NCBI RefSeq assembly: GCF_963668385.1
Contig: NZ_OY764327.1
Location: forward strand, 434,001-498,000
Length of the DNA: 64,000 nt
Direction: 5' to 3'
Source: an uncultured Carboxylicivirga sp.
Lineage (GTDB): Bacteria > Bacteroidota > Bacteroidia > Bacteroidales > Marinilabiliaceae
Shown: positions 44,833-54,103 of the stretch, in pieces
How positions within the stretch are numbered: the first letter of the stretch is position 1
Layout of the letters: every line of letters begins with the position of its first letter
The notes under the pieces: model-generated
The model's input: only the letters and a program-made list of their open reading frames with translations
What the model was told of the DNA's origin: nothing
The model's database searches: none
Position numbers and translations under genes: made by a program

Positions 44833-45570
44833 TTACACTAAAAAATTAAGTATTTCCGTTCTTGTTTTTTCATACACATCCCGACTAAACATATATAAAC
44901 GGGCAGGTTTGTGTGCCACTCCTTTTTGCTTTTCATCCAATGGAATCAGATATTTCATACGTGCCACTTTTTTTCTAAAATTCCTCTTATCGAAAGTGGT
45001 ATCTAATATGATTTCATATACTTTCTGTAGTTGCGAAAGAGTGAATTTATCAGGTAGTAACTCAAACCCTATAGGTTCATGAATTAATTTATTTCGCATT
45101 GCTACAAGTGCTTCAGAAAAAATCAGGTTATGATCAAAAGCCAAATCACCAATCTCATCAACAGGCATCCATCTAACATTTCGCCCCTTCCATTCCAACG
45201 TTACTTTTTGAGTAGCCAACAAAGCAAAATAACCAATAGAAACAATCCGTGTATCAGGATCACGATGATGATGTAACAGCCACTTACGATCATTATTTTT
45301 ACTTAATCTATCAGGAGCTGCAAAAGTTTTGAACTGCTCGAGATAAATGTTACGCAATCCTGTTAAATCATAAAGAATACGATCGGCTGCTTCTACAATA
45401 GTTTCATCTTCATAGATATGGTTTCCGGTAAGAGTTAAATCCGAAAATTCCTCGGTTCCATCCTTAGCGTAAAGTGTTCTATCTACAACAAGAACATTCA
45501 ATCTTTCAGAATCAAAACCAAATATAACACAGTCAACTGATATATAATTATTTAAAATTCGTTTTGACAT
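44833..45570 (-). CDS. NrtR/AraR-type regulator with degenerate Nudix domain
   Basis: 245 residues. N-terminal Nudix-fold domain (~8-150) and C-terminal winged-helix domain (~160-230; FTLSQLQKVYEIILDTTFDK, NFRKKVARMKYLI). The Nudix box (GNHIYEDETIVEAADRILYD, then LTGL) has lost the catalytic REUxEE residues, so it should sense a ligand rather than hydrolyse one. Related Bacteroidota proteins such as the arabinose regulator AraR control sugar operons. Here it leads the cellobiose symporter/GH94 operon, with a palindrome 48 bp upstream of its start that recurs before GH3. The effector is probably cellobiose or a product of it (inference). Confidence 0.88.
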   Translation of the reverse strand: MSKRILNNYISVDCVIFGFDSERLNVLVVDRTLYAKDGTEEFSDLTLTGNHIYEDETIVEAADRILYDLTGLRNIYLEQFKTFAAPDRLSKNNDRKWLLHHHRDPDTRIVSIGYFALLATQKVTLEWKGRNVRWMPVDEIGDLAFDHNLIFSEALVAMRNKLIHEPIGFELLPDKFTLSQLQKVYEIILDTTFDKRNFRKKVARMKYLIPLDEKQKGVAHKPARLYMFSRDVYEKTRTEILNFLV

Positions 45571-46121
45571 ATTTTCATCTTCACTTAACTTAGATTACAA
45601 AAAACACCACATCTCGTTAGTGTTCTTTTTACACTTATTATAACGAAGCTAATATACTTTAATATTTTTACGTTTTCAAACCCTAAAGATAAAATGTTAA
45701 CAATTCTTAAAGAAATTACTAAATTATAGTTTTACACTACTCAGTTAAAACGAGGGTTTATAACAAAAAAGCGTCTGTATTTAGAACGGATCTAAATTTA
45801 AAAACAATTTAACTTAAGCATTGAAAAATAAGCAAATACACTCGTTTATTCCTCTTCAAATTAATATTTTTGTGCTTTTAATAAAAGTACTTCTTTATGA
45901 ACTACTGCTTAAACAAATAACAATTCAACCATTTGATATTAAACAATAAAGCAAGTAACTTGCGCCATTTTAAATTACTTGACGAATCTAAAAGAATGTT
46001 AAACATTAAGGAAAAAATTCAGTAATCTGGATTAATTTTTAATTTTACAAACCCTATATCAACAAGAAGTTTTAAAGAATCGAAATTGCATATTACATAA
46101 CACTAAAAAATACAATTCAAT
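45571..46121. other. Long intergenic region between the regulator and mdh
   Basis: 551 bp, AT-rich, divergent. It holds the operator-like palindrome at 45619-45635, a TATTTTTG element at 45865-45872 that could start a long mdh leader, and a 13-bp palindrome GCAAGTAACTTGC at 45952-45964. No reading frame. Confidence 0.5.
45619..45635. promoter_or_regulatory. Operator-like palindrome of the cellobiose operon
   Basis: AGTGTTCTTTTTACACT: arms and spacing identical to the site before GH3, with the same TTTT next to the right arm. Located 48 bp before the regulator's ATG. Confidence 0.6.
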
Positions 46122-47054
46122 ATGAAAGTAACCGTTGTAGGAGCCGGTAATGTAGGTGCTACCTGTGCAGATGTTTTGGCATACAGAGAAATTGCCAACG
46201 AAGTAGTTTTGCTTGATATTAAAGAAGGCGTTGCTGAAGGTAAAGCTTTAGATATTTGGCAGAAAGCTCCAATTAACTTATACGACACCAGAACAATCGG
46301 AGCTACAAACGACTATTCTAAAACAGCTAATTCTGATGTAGTTGTAATCACATCAGGTCTTCCGCGTAAACCCGGAATGACTCGTGATGATTTGATTTCC
46401 ACGAATGCAGGTATTGTAAAAATCGTTACCGAACAAGTTGTTAAATACTCTCCAGAAGCAATTATTGTTATTGTTTCTAATCCTTTAGATGTAATGACTT
46501 ACCAAGCTCACTTAACATCTAAATTTCCAAGAACAAAGGTAATGGGTATGGCTGGTGTTCTTGACACTGCACGCTACAGAGCATTTCTTGCTGAAGAATT
46601 AAACGTTTCACCTAAAGATATTCAAGCTGTATTAATGGGTGGTCATGGCGATACAATGGTTCCACTTCCTCGCTATACAACTGTTGGTGGTATCCCTGTT
46701 ACTGAATTAATTGATGCGGATAAACTAGACGCTATTATTGAACGCACAAAATTTGGTGGCGGAGAATTGGTTAAATTAATGGGAACATCAGCATGGTATG
46801 CTCCAGGTTCAGCTGCAGCTCAAATGGTTGAAGCGATTATTAAAGATCAAAAACGTGTTTTCCCAGTATGTATTAAACTTGACGGAGAATACGGTATTGA
46901 CGACTGTTACCTTGGTGTACCTGTTGTACTTGGTAAAAATGGTGTTGAAAAAGTTCTTGAATTGAAATTAAACGATGAAGAAAAAGCATTATTAACAGAA
47001 AGCCGCAAACACGTGCTTGAAGTTATGCAAGTTCTTGAAAATGCTACTAAATAA
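46122..47054 (+). CDS. mdh: Malate dehydrogenase
   Basis: 310 residues, of the LDH-like type. NAD motif VVGAGNVGATCAD, substrate loop LPRKPGMTRDDL whose first Arg (RKPG) marks malate rather than lactate specificity, NPLDVMTY, and the catalytic His in GGHGDTMVPL. It oxidises malate to oxaloacetate in the TCA cycle, or runs in reverse in fermentative succinate formation. Single gene with its own terminator. Confidence 0.97.
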   Translation: MKVTVVGAGNVGATCADVLAYREIANEVVLLDIKEGVAEGKALDIWQKAPINLYDTRTIGATNDYSKTANSDVVVITSGLPRKPGMTRDDLISTNAGIVKIVTEQVVKYSPEAIIVIVSNPLDVMTYQAHLTSKFPRTKVMGMAGVLDTARYRAFLAEELNVSPKDIQAVLMGGHGDTMVPLPRYTTVGGIPVTELIDADKLDAIIERTKFGGGELVKLMGTSAWYAPGSAAAQMVEAIIKDQKRVFPVCIKLDGEYGIDDCYLGVPVVLGKNGVEKVLELKLNDEEKALLTESRKHVLEVMQVLENATK

Positions 47055-47074
47055 TTAGCACTTCACATATTTTT

Positions 47075-47103
47075 AAACCCACCTTTTTTGAGGTGGGTTT
47101 TTT
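47075..47103 (+). terminator. Terminator of mdh
   Basis: Stem AAACCCACCT/AGGTGGGTTT with a short T-rich loop, followed by T's. Confidence 0.9.
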
Positions 47104-47209
47104 AATGTTCGGAAATGAACAGGCTTTTGCATCAAACCGTTCAGTTTTTCATCCCTCTCTAGACACAACTCAACACATATTACACTATATTTCTTTTAGT
47201 TACACCCAA

Positions 47210-47224
47210 TGGCACAAAGTATGC
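47210..47224 (+). promoter_or_regulatory. Sigma-54-type promoter
   Basis: TGGCACAAAGTATGC: GG at 47211-47212 and GC at 47223-47224 with exactly 10 nt between, one mismatch to TGGCAC-N5-TTGC. Transcription would start near 47236, 27 nt before the start codon, leaving room for the Shine-Dalgarno sequence at 47250. Confidence 0.6.
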
Positions 47225-47249
47225 AAAAGGTTTAACATCTAAAATAAAT

Positions 47250-47254
47250 GGAGG
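47250..47254 (+). promoter_or_regulatory. Strong Shine-Dalgarno that decides the start
   Basis: GGAGG, 8 nt before the ATG at 47263; it overlaps the alternative ATG at 47248, which would be poorly served. Such a full site is uncommon in this window. Confidence 0.6.
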
Positions 47255-47262
47255 ATATAGTC

Positions 47263-47988
47263 ATGAAAGCACAAATTAACCACACTCACAGACACTCAAC
47301 AGCCAACTACATTTTTTTCGGCATTACATTAAGTATTTTTACACTGAGTATTTACTTTTCATTCAATCAAAAAACCACTGATATTTATAGCAACCTAAGT
47401 GTAAATTCAGTACTTGATCGTCAGACACAAATTGCAACTACCATACCGGTAACTGAAATTACTCCTATTAACCTAAAAGATTTTTTAATTGAAACAACAG
47501 AAGCTCCCATAATAATCGAAAATTGGATGACAGATGCATCCTGGACATCAACCCCATCTGTATTTGATTACATCAACACTGAAGTTACAGAAACGAGTAT
47601 TCCAATTGAAGACTGGATGCTTTCTACAAGTTCATGGAATTTTATTACCGAATCTCAATCAGTAGAAGCAACCATTCCTCTTGAAAGCTGGATGCTCAAT
47701 ATAGAAGGATGGAGTACCTTAAATTCAGCATATCTTAGTGATGCTTCAATTATAGAAAACGAGATTGCATTAGAAAGCTGGATGTTAAATATGAATGAAT
47801 GGTCTATCATTTCGAATGAAATTAATGAAGTACCTATTCCATTAGAAAGTTGGATGATCAGCACTGAATCATGGCCAATAGTAGAAGTTTTAAATGCCCA
47901 TTACGAAGAAAAAGAAATTGCTTTACAATCATGGATGCTAAATATGAATGAATGGGAACATACATCAACTACATTAGCCAATAATTAA
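47263..47988 (+). CDS. Membrane-anchored WM-repeat protein
   Basis: 241 residues from the ATG at 47263, which has GGAGG 8 nt upstream. One N-terminal membrane helix (~15-35) is followed by a periplasmic or exterior part with six copies of the motif [EQ][NDS]WM-x4/5-W (ENWMTDASW, EDWMLSTSSW, ESWMLNIEGW, ESWMLNMNEW, ESWMISTESW, QSWMLNMNEW). They are spaced 24-30 residues apart and each is preceded by a short hydrophobic strand (IPIE, IPLE, IALE). No known domain recognised. The gene is monocistronic under a sigma-54-type promoter. Role unknown; binding of sugar, protein or membrane through the Trp ladder is conceivable. Confidence 0.75.
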   Translation: MKAQINHTHRHSTANYIFFGITLSIFTLSIYFSFNQKTTDIYSNLSVNSVLDRQTQIATTIPVTEITPINLKDFLIETTEAPIIIENWMTDASWTSTPSVFDYINTEVTETSIPIEDWMLSTSSWNFITESQSVEATIPLESWMLNIEGWSTLNSAYLSDASIIENEIALESWMLNMNEWSIISNEINEVPIPLESWMISTESWPIVEVLNAHYEEKEIALQSWMLNMNEWEHTSTTLANN

Positions 47989-48016
47989 ATAAAAAGACTA
48001 TATCTCCAATACCTTT

Positions 48017-48041
48017 AAGCGAAGTTTCCCTTCGCTTTTTT
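48017..48041 (+). terminator. Terminator of the WM-repeat gene
   Basis: Stem AAGCGAA/TTCGCTT with loop GTTTCCC, followed by six T. Confidence 0.85.
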
Positions 48042-48064
48042 TATACATGATAATTTGAATTTTC

Positions 48065-49171
48065 TCATTCAGTTTCCGCCACTTTTTCTGGTACACGATG
48101 CAAAGCAAATCGCTTATAGTACGATACGATTACTGCTGTTAATGGCAAAGCTAAAAGCATGCCCATAAGGCCCATCAGACTTCCCCAGATAGAAAGAGAA
48201 AGAAGCACTAAAGCGGGATTCATACCATACGCTTTTCCTAATATTTTGGGCGTTAATATAGTTTCCTGTATAATCTGAACAACGGCTAATACAATTACAA
48301 CCAATAAAGCCACATGCCAAAAACTCTGATTTGTCTCCATAGCTTTCAGCAATGCCAGCAACATGGCTGGAATGATTCCCAATATTTGTAGATAAGGTAT
48401 AATATTTAGTGCACCAATAAACAATCCAATAATAATGGCCATTGGTAAACCTATAATTTTAAATCCAATAGCTAAAAGTACTCCTACAATTAGTGCAATT
48501 AAACCCTGCGATCGAAAATATAAATCCATTGCACCAGCCAAATCATTAGTAATTCCAGTTACCAAAGTATGATATCTTCCAGGAACCAAATCAATTAAAA
48601 AGTCACGCAGTTTTTGAAAATCCATCAAAATAAAAATTGTATACAATAAAATCACTAGTGCTCCAATTAAACCTACAAGCACTTGTAGCGATCCGGAAAA
48701 TAAATTCCAAAAACCAGGTAATACTCGCTTTATAGCTATCGCAATATTCTCTACACTCAATAAAGTAATCAGTTCGGTTTCATGAATCAAGTCTTTAATA
48801 GCACTCTCAACAGTTTCAGGTAAAATCTGGCCCGTATCAACACTTTGCACATACTGACGAATAAGAATTACCATTTTATTCATCTCTTGCACAAATGCCG
48901 GAATTAAAAACACTAACACAACTGTAATTACCGACAGTACTGTTGTTACAGCAATAATTACTGCAGCTGCTCTATATTTAACCCGTAATTTAAACTGAAT
49001 AAAATTAACAAGTGGATCGAGCAAATAAGCAATAAACATGGCAACCACAAATGGTCCTAATACATTTTTAAGAAGATTAATTACATATATTAATGCTCCC
49101 AAAAGAACAACTCCAAGAACCATTCTCACTACTCTATCAAAAGTGTAAGGGCGATTTAAATCTGACGACAT
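48065..49171 (-). CDS. AI-2E family transporter (putative permease)
   Basis: About 368 residues from the ATG at 49171; a GTG 13 codons upstream also opens the frame but adds no sense. Eight membrane helices, with a soluble stretch ~85-150 between TM3 and TM4. Typical family features are the early GPFVVAMFIAYLLDPLV and the late GSLMGLMGMLLALPLTAVIV. Members include the TqsA/YdiK group and Na+/H+ or quorum-signal exporters; substrate unknown. The stop lies 24 bp past the terminator of the converging WM-repeat gene. Confidence 0.9.
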   Translation of the reverse strand: MSSDLNRPYTFDRVVRMVLGVVLLGALIYVINLLKNVLGPFVVAMFIAYLLDPLVNFIQFKLRVKYRAAAVIIAVTTVLSVITVVLVFLIPAFVQEMNKMVILIRQYVQSVDTGQILPETVESAIKDLIHETELITLLSVENIAIAIKRVLPGFWNLFSGSLQVLVGLIGALVILLYTIFILMDFQKLRDFLIDLVPGRYHTLVTGITNDLAGAMDLYFRSQGLIALIVGVLLAIGFKIIGLPMAIIIGLFIGALNIIPYLQILGIIPAMLLALLKAMETNQSFWHVALLVVIVLAVVQIIQETILTPKILGKAYGMNPALVLLSLSIWGSLMGLMGMLLALPLTAVIVSYYKRFALHRVPEKVAETE

Positions 49172-49404
49172 ATTTATAGATTTTTCGCAAGCTACTAATT
49201 TTGGTCTCACATTTTAAATAAGCCATAATAATTTTTCGAAATCATCGTTACTATTAGATGCTTTTAATCAATGCTTACACCTATCTCGATGTTAATTTTT
49301 GTAAATTTTAATTTTAATTATTTAATTTTTTCATTGATTTTTCGTCATGCTTTAGTTAATTTGCATAATGGGATGGTGACTTTCTCTAATAAGAATTGAT
49401 TTCT

Positions 49405-49412
49405 TATTTTTG
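49405..49412 (+). promoter_or_regulatory. -7 element of the lipoprotein/phosphoesterase operon
   Basis: TATTTTTG, exact TAnnTTTG, 51 bp before the chosen ATG. The -33 is not clear. Confidence 0.4.
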
Positions 49413-49463
49413 TCGCCAATATTGGAACAACCTTGGATTTATTAAATGATCACGATAGCGCAA

Positions 49464-50894
49464 ATGAAAAAATATTTGAGCGGCATATTACTTATTTGGG
49501 TGTTTTTTAGCCTTATCTCTTGCGAACGTGAGTTTAATTACAGAGGTGATACCGACGGATTAAATTTTTCGATGGATACAGTAATGTTCGATACCATTTT
49601 TACATCTATTGGATCAGCCACTCAAAATTTCAAAGTTTATAATCCGTATAACGAAGACCTTACCATTACTAACATTTCGTTAGCAGGTGGTGAGGATAGT
49701 AATTTTAGAATTAATATCAATGGATATGCTGATTACAGTGTTGATGAAATTCCTCTTCGAGCAAAAGACAGCTTATTTATTTTTGTAGATGTTACGGTAA
49801 ATCCATCCAACGAGAATGAACCTTTTATTGTTGATGACTCAATCTGTATCGAAACAAGTCAAAGAATACAATATGTAAAACTAATAGCATATGGCCAAAA
49901 TATTGTTTTAATGAAACAAGAATGGCTTAAATCTCAACATCTGACAAAAGACAAACCTTATTTGATATACGATTATCTGGTAGTAGATTCTGCTGAAACA
50001 GTAACTATCGATCCGGGTGCAAGACTATATTTTTACAAAGATGCCAGTTTACTTGTTTTAGGAACACTTAATGTTGAAGGAACGCAGGAGGAACCTGTAT
50101 TATTTGCCAGTCACCGATTGGAAGATTGGTATTCCGATATTCCTGGTCAATGGGGATACATTCACCTACTACCCGGCTCTGGAAACAGCACTTTTAGCAA
50201 TGCGATTATTCGAAATGGTTTAATGGGAATTCTTGCCGACTCGGTTGGTGAAACTGATACTCCAATAGAAATAAGTAATACAAAAATTGAACATATCAGT
50301 ACTTTTGGATTATTAGCTGAATCATCAGTAATAAATATGGACAACAGTGTTATTGGCAACTGTGGCAATAGTTCAATAGCACTTACTGTTGGAGGTGAAT
50401 ACGAATTTTCTCATTGCACTATTTCTACCTCAAACTACATATATGGAAGAAACGGTAAATGTATTTTCTTGAATAACTATTATCAAGACGATCTTGGAAA
50501 TACTCAAATAATCCCCCTTAAAAAAGCCAATTTCAATAACTGTATTATTTATGGATCATCTTTATCTGAACTAGATACAGATTTTCAGTACAGAGATGAA
50601 CAAATACCTGAAGCAGATGTAAATTATCAATTTGATCATACATTAATAAGATTAGATCCAACATTCGATACTTCAGATGATAGTCATTATAATAATATCA
50701 TTTCTGACGAAGCTCCTAATTTTATTAATTCTGGCGAATATAATTATCAACTGGATACCCTCTCACCGGCCAAAGACTTTGGTAAAAAAAGTATCGCGGA
50801 ACAGTTTCCTATTGATATTTTAGGCGTTAACCGACTCGACGATGGCTTTCCTGATTTAGGAGCCTATGAACGTCAGGAAGAAAAAGAAAAATGA
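49464..50894 (+). CDS. Parallel beta-helix-like lipoprotein
   Basis: 476 residues from the ATG at 49464, which begins a good lipoprotein signal (KKYLSGILL..., lipobox SLISC). The ATG 18 bp earlier would spoil it. N-terminal beta-sandwich-like part (~30-150) with an Ig-like pattern, then a region of right-handed beta-helix character (LYFYKDASLLVLGTLNVEGT, GNSTFSNAIIRNG, ISNTKIEHISTFG). Similar proteins are annotated in Bacteroidota as hypothetical or as pectate-lyase-like; no catalytic residues identified. The stop overlaps the start of the next gene by 4 bp. Confidence 0.8.
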   Translation: MKKYLSGILLIWVFFSLISCEREFNYRGDTDGLNFSMDTVMFDTIFTSIGSATQNFKVYNPYNEDLTITNISLAGGEDSNFRININGYADYSVDEIPLRAKDSLFIFVDVTVNPSNENEPFIVDDSICIETSQRIQYVKLIAYGQNIVLMKQEWLKSQHLTKDKPYLIYDYLVVDSAETVTIDPGARLYFYKDASLLVLGTLNVEGTQEEPVLFASHRLEDWYSDIPGQWGYIHLLPGSGNSTFSNAIIRNGLMGILADSVGETDTPIEISNTKIEHISTFGLLAESSVINMDNSVIGNCGNSSIALTVGGEYEFSHCTISTSNYIYGRNGKCIFLNNYYQDDLGNTQIIPLKKANFNNCIIYGSSLSELDTDFQYRDEQIPEADVNYQFDHTLIRLDPTFDTSDDSHYNNIISDEAPNFINSGEYNYQLDTLSPAKDFGKKSIAEQFPIDILGVNRLDDGFPDLGAYERQEEKEK

Positions 50895-51913
50895 TACGAA
50901 TAACGTTTATATCGTTACTTCTCTCTTACAATCTTGTCGCACAAAATTCAAATATCGACGAATATTCAATCATGTTTTACAATGTAGAGAATCTTTTCGA
51001 TTGCGAAAATGATTCTCTAACACTTGATGATGAATTTACTTATTATGGGGATAAACACTGGAGCTATAATCGTTACAAACAAAAGCTAAACAATATCAGT
51101 AAAGTTATTCTTAACATTAACCAATGGAACTACCCTGCTTTAATAGGGCTATGTGAAGTTGAAAATAAAAGAGTACTCAACCAATTAATATACGAGACAG
51201 GATTAAATAACCTGAATTATAAATATCTTCATTATGATTCTCCAGACCGACGAGGCATAGACGTAGCTCTTTTGTATAGTAGTAATAAGTTCGAAGTATT
51301 ATCATCACATCCAATATTTCTATCCGATTCTGCCAATAACTTTTTCACCAGAGATGCCCTATATGTAAAAGGAGTTGCCATGATGAGGGACACTCTTCAT
51401 TTAATAGTGAATCACTGGCCATCTAAACGAGGAGGTGAAACAGCCTCTGAATACAAAAGGCTAAAAGTCGCTACCATAATTAAAAATGTAACAGATTCAA
51501 TATTTCTAACTGAACCTGAAGCTAGTATACTATTAATGGGAGACTTTAATGCTGAACTCGAAAGCCCTTCAGTACAATTAATTCTTCAAACAAATAAGTT
51601 TTATTCGCTAATAGATCCTCAAAAACTCAAGTTCCAAAATATAGGAGGATCACACAAATACCAAGGTCACTGGTCTCTTATTGACCACATTCTAATTTCA
51701 AGTAGTTTAATGCATAATAATAATTTGAAATTAAAGCATACAATTGGCAATCAGAAATGGCAATTAGAAGAAGATAAAAGTTATAGTGGAGTAAAACCTA
51801 AGAGAACATACATTGGCCCTCGATACATTGGAGGTACCAGTGATCATCTTCCAGTAATGTTAACAATTGAACTAAAAAAGTTAGGGGAACCAAAGTTCCC
51901 CAATAACCCTTAA
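50891..51913 (+). CDS. Endonuclease/exonuclease/phosphatase-family exported protein
   Basis: 340 residues. N-terminal signal peptide (~1-17). The EEP fold shows its landmarks: FYNVENLFD, CEVENK (metal Glu), NHWPSKRGG, LLMGDFNAE and the final GTSDHLPVMLTI. Members cut DNA/RNA, phosphoinositides or other phosphodiesters; the target cannot be told. Because of the ATGA overlap it is translated together with the beta-helix lipoprotein, so the pair may act together at the surface. Confidence 0.9.
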   Translation: MIRITFISLLLSYNLVAQNSNIDEYSIMFYNVENLFDCENDSLTLDDEFTYYGDKHWSYNRYKQKLNNISKVILNINQWNYPALIGLCEVENKRVLNQLIYETGLNNLNYKYLHYDSPDRRGIDVALLYSSNKFEVLSSHPIFLSDSANNFFTRDALYVKGVAMMRDTLHLIVNHWPSKRGGETASEYKRLKVATIIKNVTDSIFLTEPEASILLMGDFNAELESPSVQLILQTNKFYSLIDPQKLKFQNIGGSHKYQGHWSLIDHILISSSLMHNNNLKLKHTIGNQKWQLEEDKSYSGVKPKRTYIGPRYIGGTSDHLPVMLTIELKKLGEPKFPNNP

Positions 51914-52031
51914 AAACTAACCCTAAAACAAGTGGACAAGGTCAACCTGTTTATCTTAAAATATCTTTATATACTTGTATATAACAAATATATCGAATAG
52001 TTTTGAACACCTCAATACCTAAATTTACATT

Positions 52032-52541
52032 TTACGAATTAATTTGCTGCCTGTACCATTCAAAAATACTTACTGCTGCGGCATGAGAAACATTCATTGA
52101 CTTTATTCGTCCTGCCATTGGAATAAACCTTGATGCATCACACAATGACAAAACCTTATCGCTTACACCAAATTTTTCATTACCTAAAACAAAAGCTATT
52201 TTTTGCGGTAAGGGTTCATAGATACTTTTGGCTGTTTCAACTGTTTCGATAGCTATTAAAGAATAATCCTTTGGTACATATTCAAGTAAGCGATCTGTTA
52301 TGGTAAAAATCACTTCGGTATGCTGCAAGGCTGCTCCAGCTGTCTTTTTTATCTTACTTTCTCTTAGATTATCAGAATTTAAAATAATTACTTTTAAAGC
52401 TCCAACATTAGCCGCTAAACGAATTACACTACCAATATTTGATGGAGTCGAAAATGAATCAGCAATAATAATAGGGCGAATTGCATTATCAAGAGGTTGA
52501 ATAATTTCGTTAGCAAAAAAATATTTCGAATGTGTTTCCAT
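52032..52541 (-). CDS. SPOUT (TrmH/SpoU-type) RNA methyltransferase
   Basis: 169 residues, the SPOUT catalytic domain only. Knot motifs: ADSFSTPSNIGSVIRLAANV, VLGNEKFGVSD and IPMAGRIKSMNVSHAAAV. It would methylate a ribose in tRNA or rRNA; the short form is close to the TrmL/TrmH groups. It starts 6 bp after the cca stop and must be cotranscribed, which favours a tRNA target. Confidence 0.9.
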   Translation of the reverse strand: METHSKYFFANEIIQPLDNAIRPIIIADSFSTPSNIGSVIRLAANVGALKVIILNSDNLRESKIKKTAGAALQHTEVIFTITDRLLEYVPKDYSLIAIETVETAKSIYEPLPQKIAFVLGNEKFGVSDKVLSLCDASRFIPMAGRIKSMNVSHAAAVSIFEWYRQQINS

Positions 52542-52547
52542 CCAATA

Positions 52548-53978
52548 TTATTTAAGCCTTTTTAATCCCATTTCCTCACCTTTTGAAAGCAATAGAGCAA
52601 ATGCTTCTTCATGATTGTTTCCGATCTCACCATCCAAAATAGCATCTTTTATAATGGCTTTTAAATCACCTATCTCCTTACAGGGCGAAATACCGAATGT
52701 TTGCATTATCTCTTCACCAGAAACAGGTGGTTGAAAATTACGAACCCTGTCTTTTTCTTCAATCTCTTTTAACTTATGACGAACAACTTTAAAGTTACGC
52801 ATATAACGTTTCACCTTTTCAGCATTCTTCGAAGTGATATCTGCCTCACACAAAGTCATTAACTCATCAATATCATCTCCTGCTTCAAAAAGCAAACGTC
52901 TAACAGCTGAATCTGACACAATGTCTTCACTCAAAATAATAGGACGCATATGTAGGTCTACCATTTTTTGCACAAATTTCATCTTCTCATTTAATGGCAA
53001 CTTCATCCTTTTAAATATTTTAGGAATCATCTTGCTACCAATAAAATTATGATTGTGAAATGTCCATCCAAGGTTTTTATCATACCTTTTGGTTACTGGT
53101 TTTGCAATATCATGCAAAATGGCCGACCAACGCAACCAAAGGTTATCGGTTGTAGGTACTATGCGATCTAAGACTTCTAAAGTATGATAGAAATTATCTT
53201 TATGCGCTCTGCCATTAACTTTTTCCACTCCTTTCATCGCCTGAAGTTCAGGAAAAATAAGTTCTAATAAACCAGTTAGTTCAAGCAATTTAAAACCGAT
53301 AGATGGTTTTTCTGCCATCACTATTTTATTCAACTCATCAGCAATTCGCTCGCCTGAAATAATTTCAATTCTTTCCCGGTTATTCTTAATACCGTCAAAA
53401 GTTGATTCTTCAATTCGAAATTGTAATTGAGTGGCAAAACGAATAGCTCGCATCATACGTAAAGGATCATCAGAGAAAGTGATATCAGGATCCTGAGGAG
53501 TTCTAATAATACCTTCCGCCATATCCTTCATTCCATCAAACGGATCTAACAGATCACCATAGGTATCTTTATTCAAACTAAGAGCCAAGGCGTTAATTGA
53601 AAAATCTCGTCTATTCTGATCATCTTCCAAAGTTCCATTTTCGACTATGGGTTTTCGCGAATTACGTTGGTACGATTCTTTACGTGCACCCACAAACTCA
53701 ACTTCTAAATCGCGATATTTTAACATGGCTGTTCCAAAATTCTTAAAAACAGACAGTCGTAAGCCTCCCAATTTCTTTGCAACCTTTTCGGCAAGCTCAA
53801 TTCCACTTCCAATTACAACCACATCAATATCTTTTGATGGCCGATCAAGGAAAATATCACGTACGAATCCTCCAATCACATAGGAATGAAGTCCCATCTC
53901 TTCACTTATATCTCTTATTGTATGAAAAACCGGGCTTGTTAACAGCTTTTCAATCTTCTTTCTGCCATTTTCTGTCAT
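52548..53978 (-). CDS. cca: CCA-adding tRNA nucleotidyltransferase
   Basis: 476 residues. Class II nucleotidyltransferase head with [20 protein letters not shown] and the Asp dyad, followed by the RRDFSINAL and [15 protein letters not shown] motifs. An HD domain lies in the C-terminal half ([24 protein letters not shown]). It adds or repairs the 3' CCA; the one tRNA gene in this window lacks an encoded CCA, in agreement. Poly(A) polymerase is unlikely given the Bacteroidota context. Operon with the TrmH-like gene. Confidence 0.95.
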   Translation of the reverse strand: MTENGRKKIEKLLTSPVFHTIRDISEEMGLHSYVIGGFVRDIFLDRPSKDIDVVVIGSGIELAEKVAKKLGGLRLSVFKNFGTAMLKYRDLEVEFVGARKESYQRNSRKPIVENGTLEDDQNRRDFSINALALSLNKDTYGDLLDPFDGMKDMAEGIIRTPQDPDITFSDDPLRMMRAIRFATQLQFRIEESTFDGIKNNRERIEIISGERIADELNKIVMAEKPSIGFKLLELTGLLELIFPELQAMKGVEKVNGRAHKDNFYHTLEVLDRIVPTTDNLWLRWSAILHDIAKPVTKRYDKNLGWTFHNHNFIGSKMIPKIFKRMKLPLNEKMKFVQKMVDLHMRPIILSEDIVSDSAVRRLLFEAGDDIDELMTLCEADITSKNAEKVKRYMRNFKVVRHKLKEIEEKDRVRNFQPPVSGEEIMQTFGISPCKEIGDLKAIIKDAILDGEIGNNHEEAFALLLSKGEEMGLKRLK

Positions 53979-54103
53979 ATCGCTGACAAAATTACAACTT
54001 TTTATGGCATATTGACGTTATAATATCGAAACTACTTTTGGCACAATCATTGATATTAACCTATCGATACATTTAGATATATTAATCTGTTAAATTTAAA
54101 ATT

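Noticed and set aside
45730..45738. Half-site TTTTACACT near the cellobiose regulator
   Set aside because: No matching AGTGT arm at 7-nt spacing, so not counted as an operator.
54039..54053. Sigma-54-like TGGCAC-N5-TTGA before the thioredoxin gene
   Set aside because: The essential GC at -12 is GA; match too weak to call.
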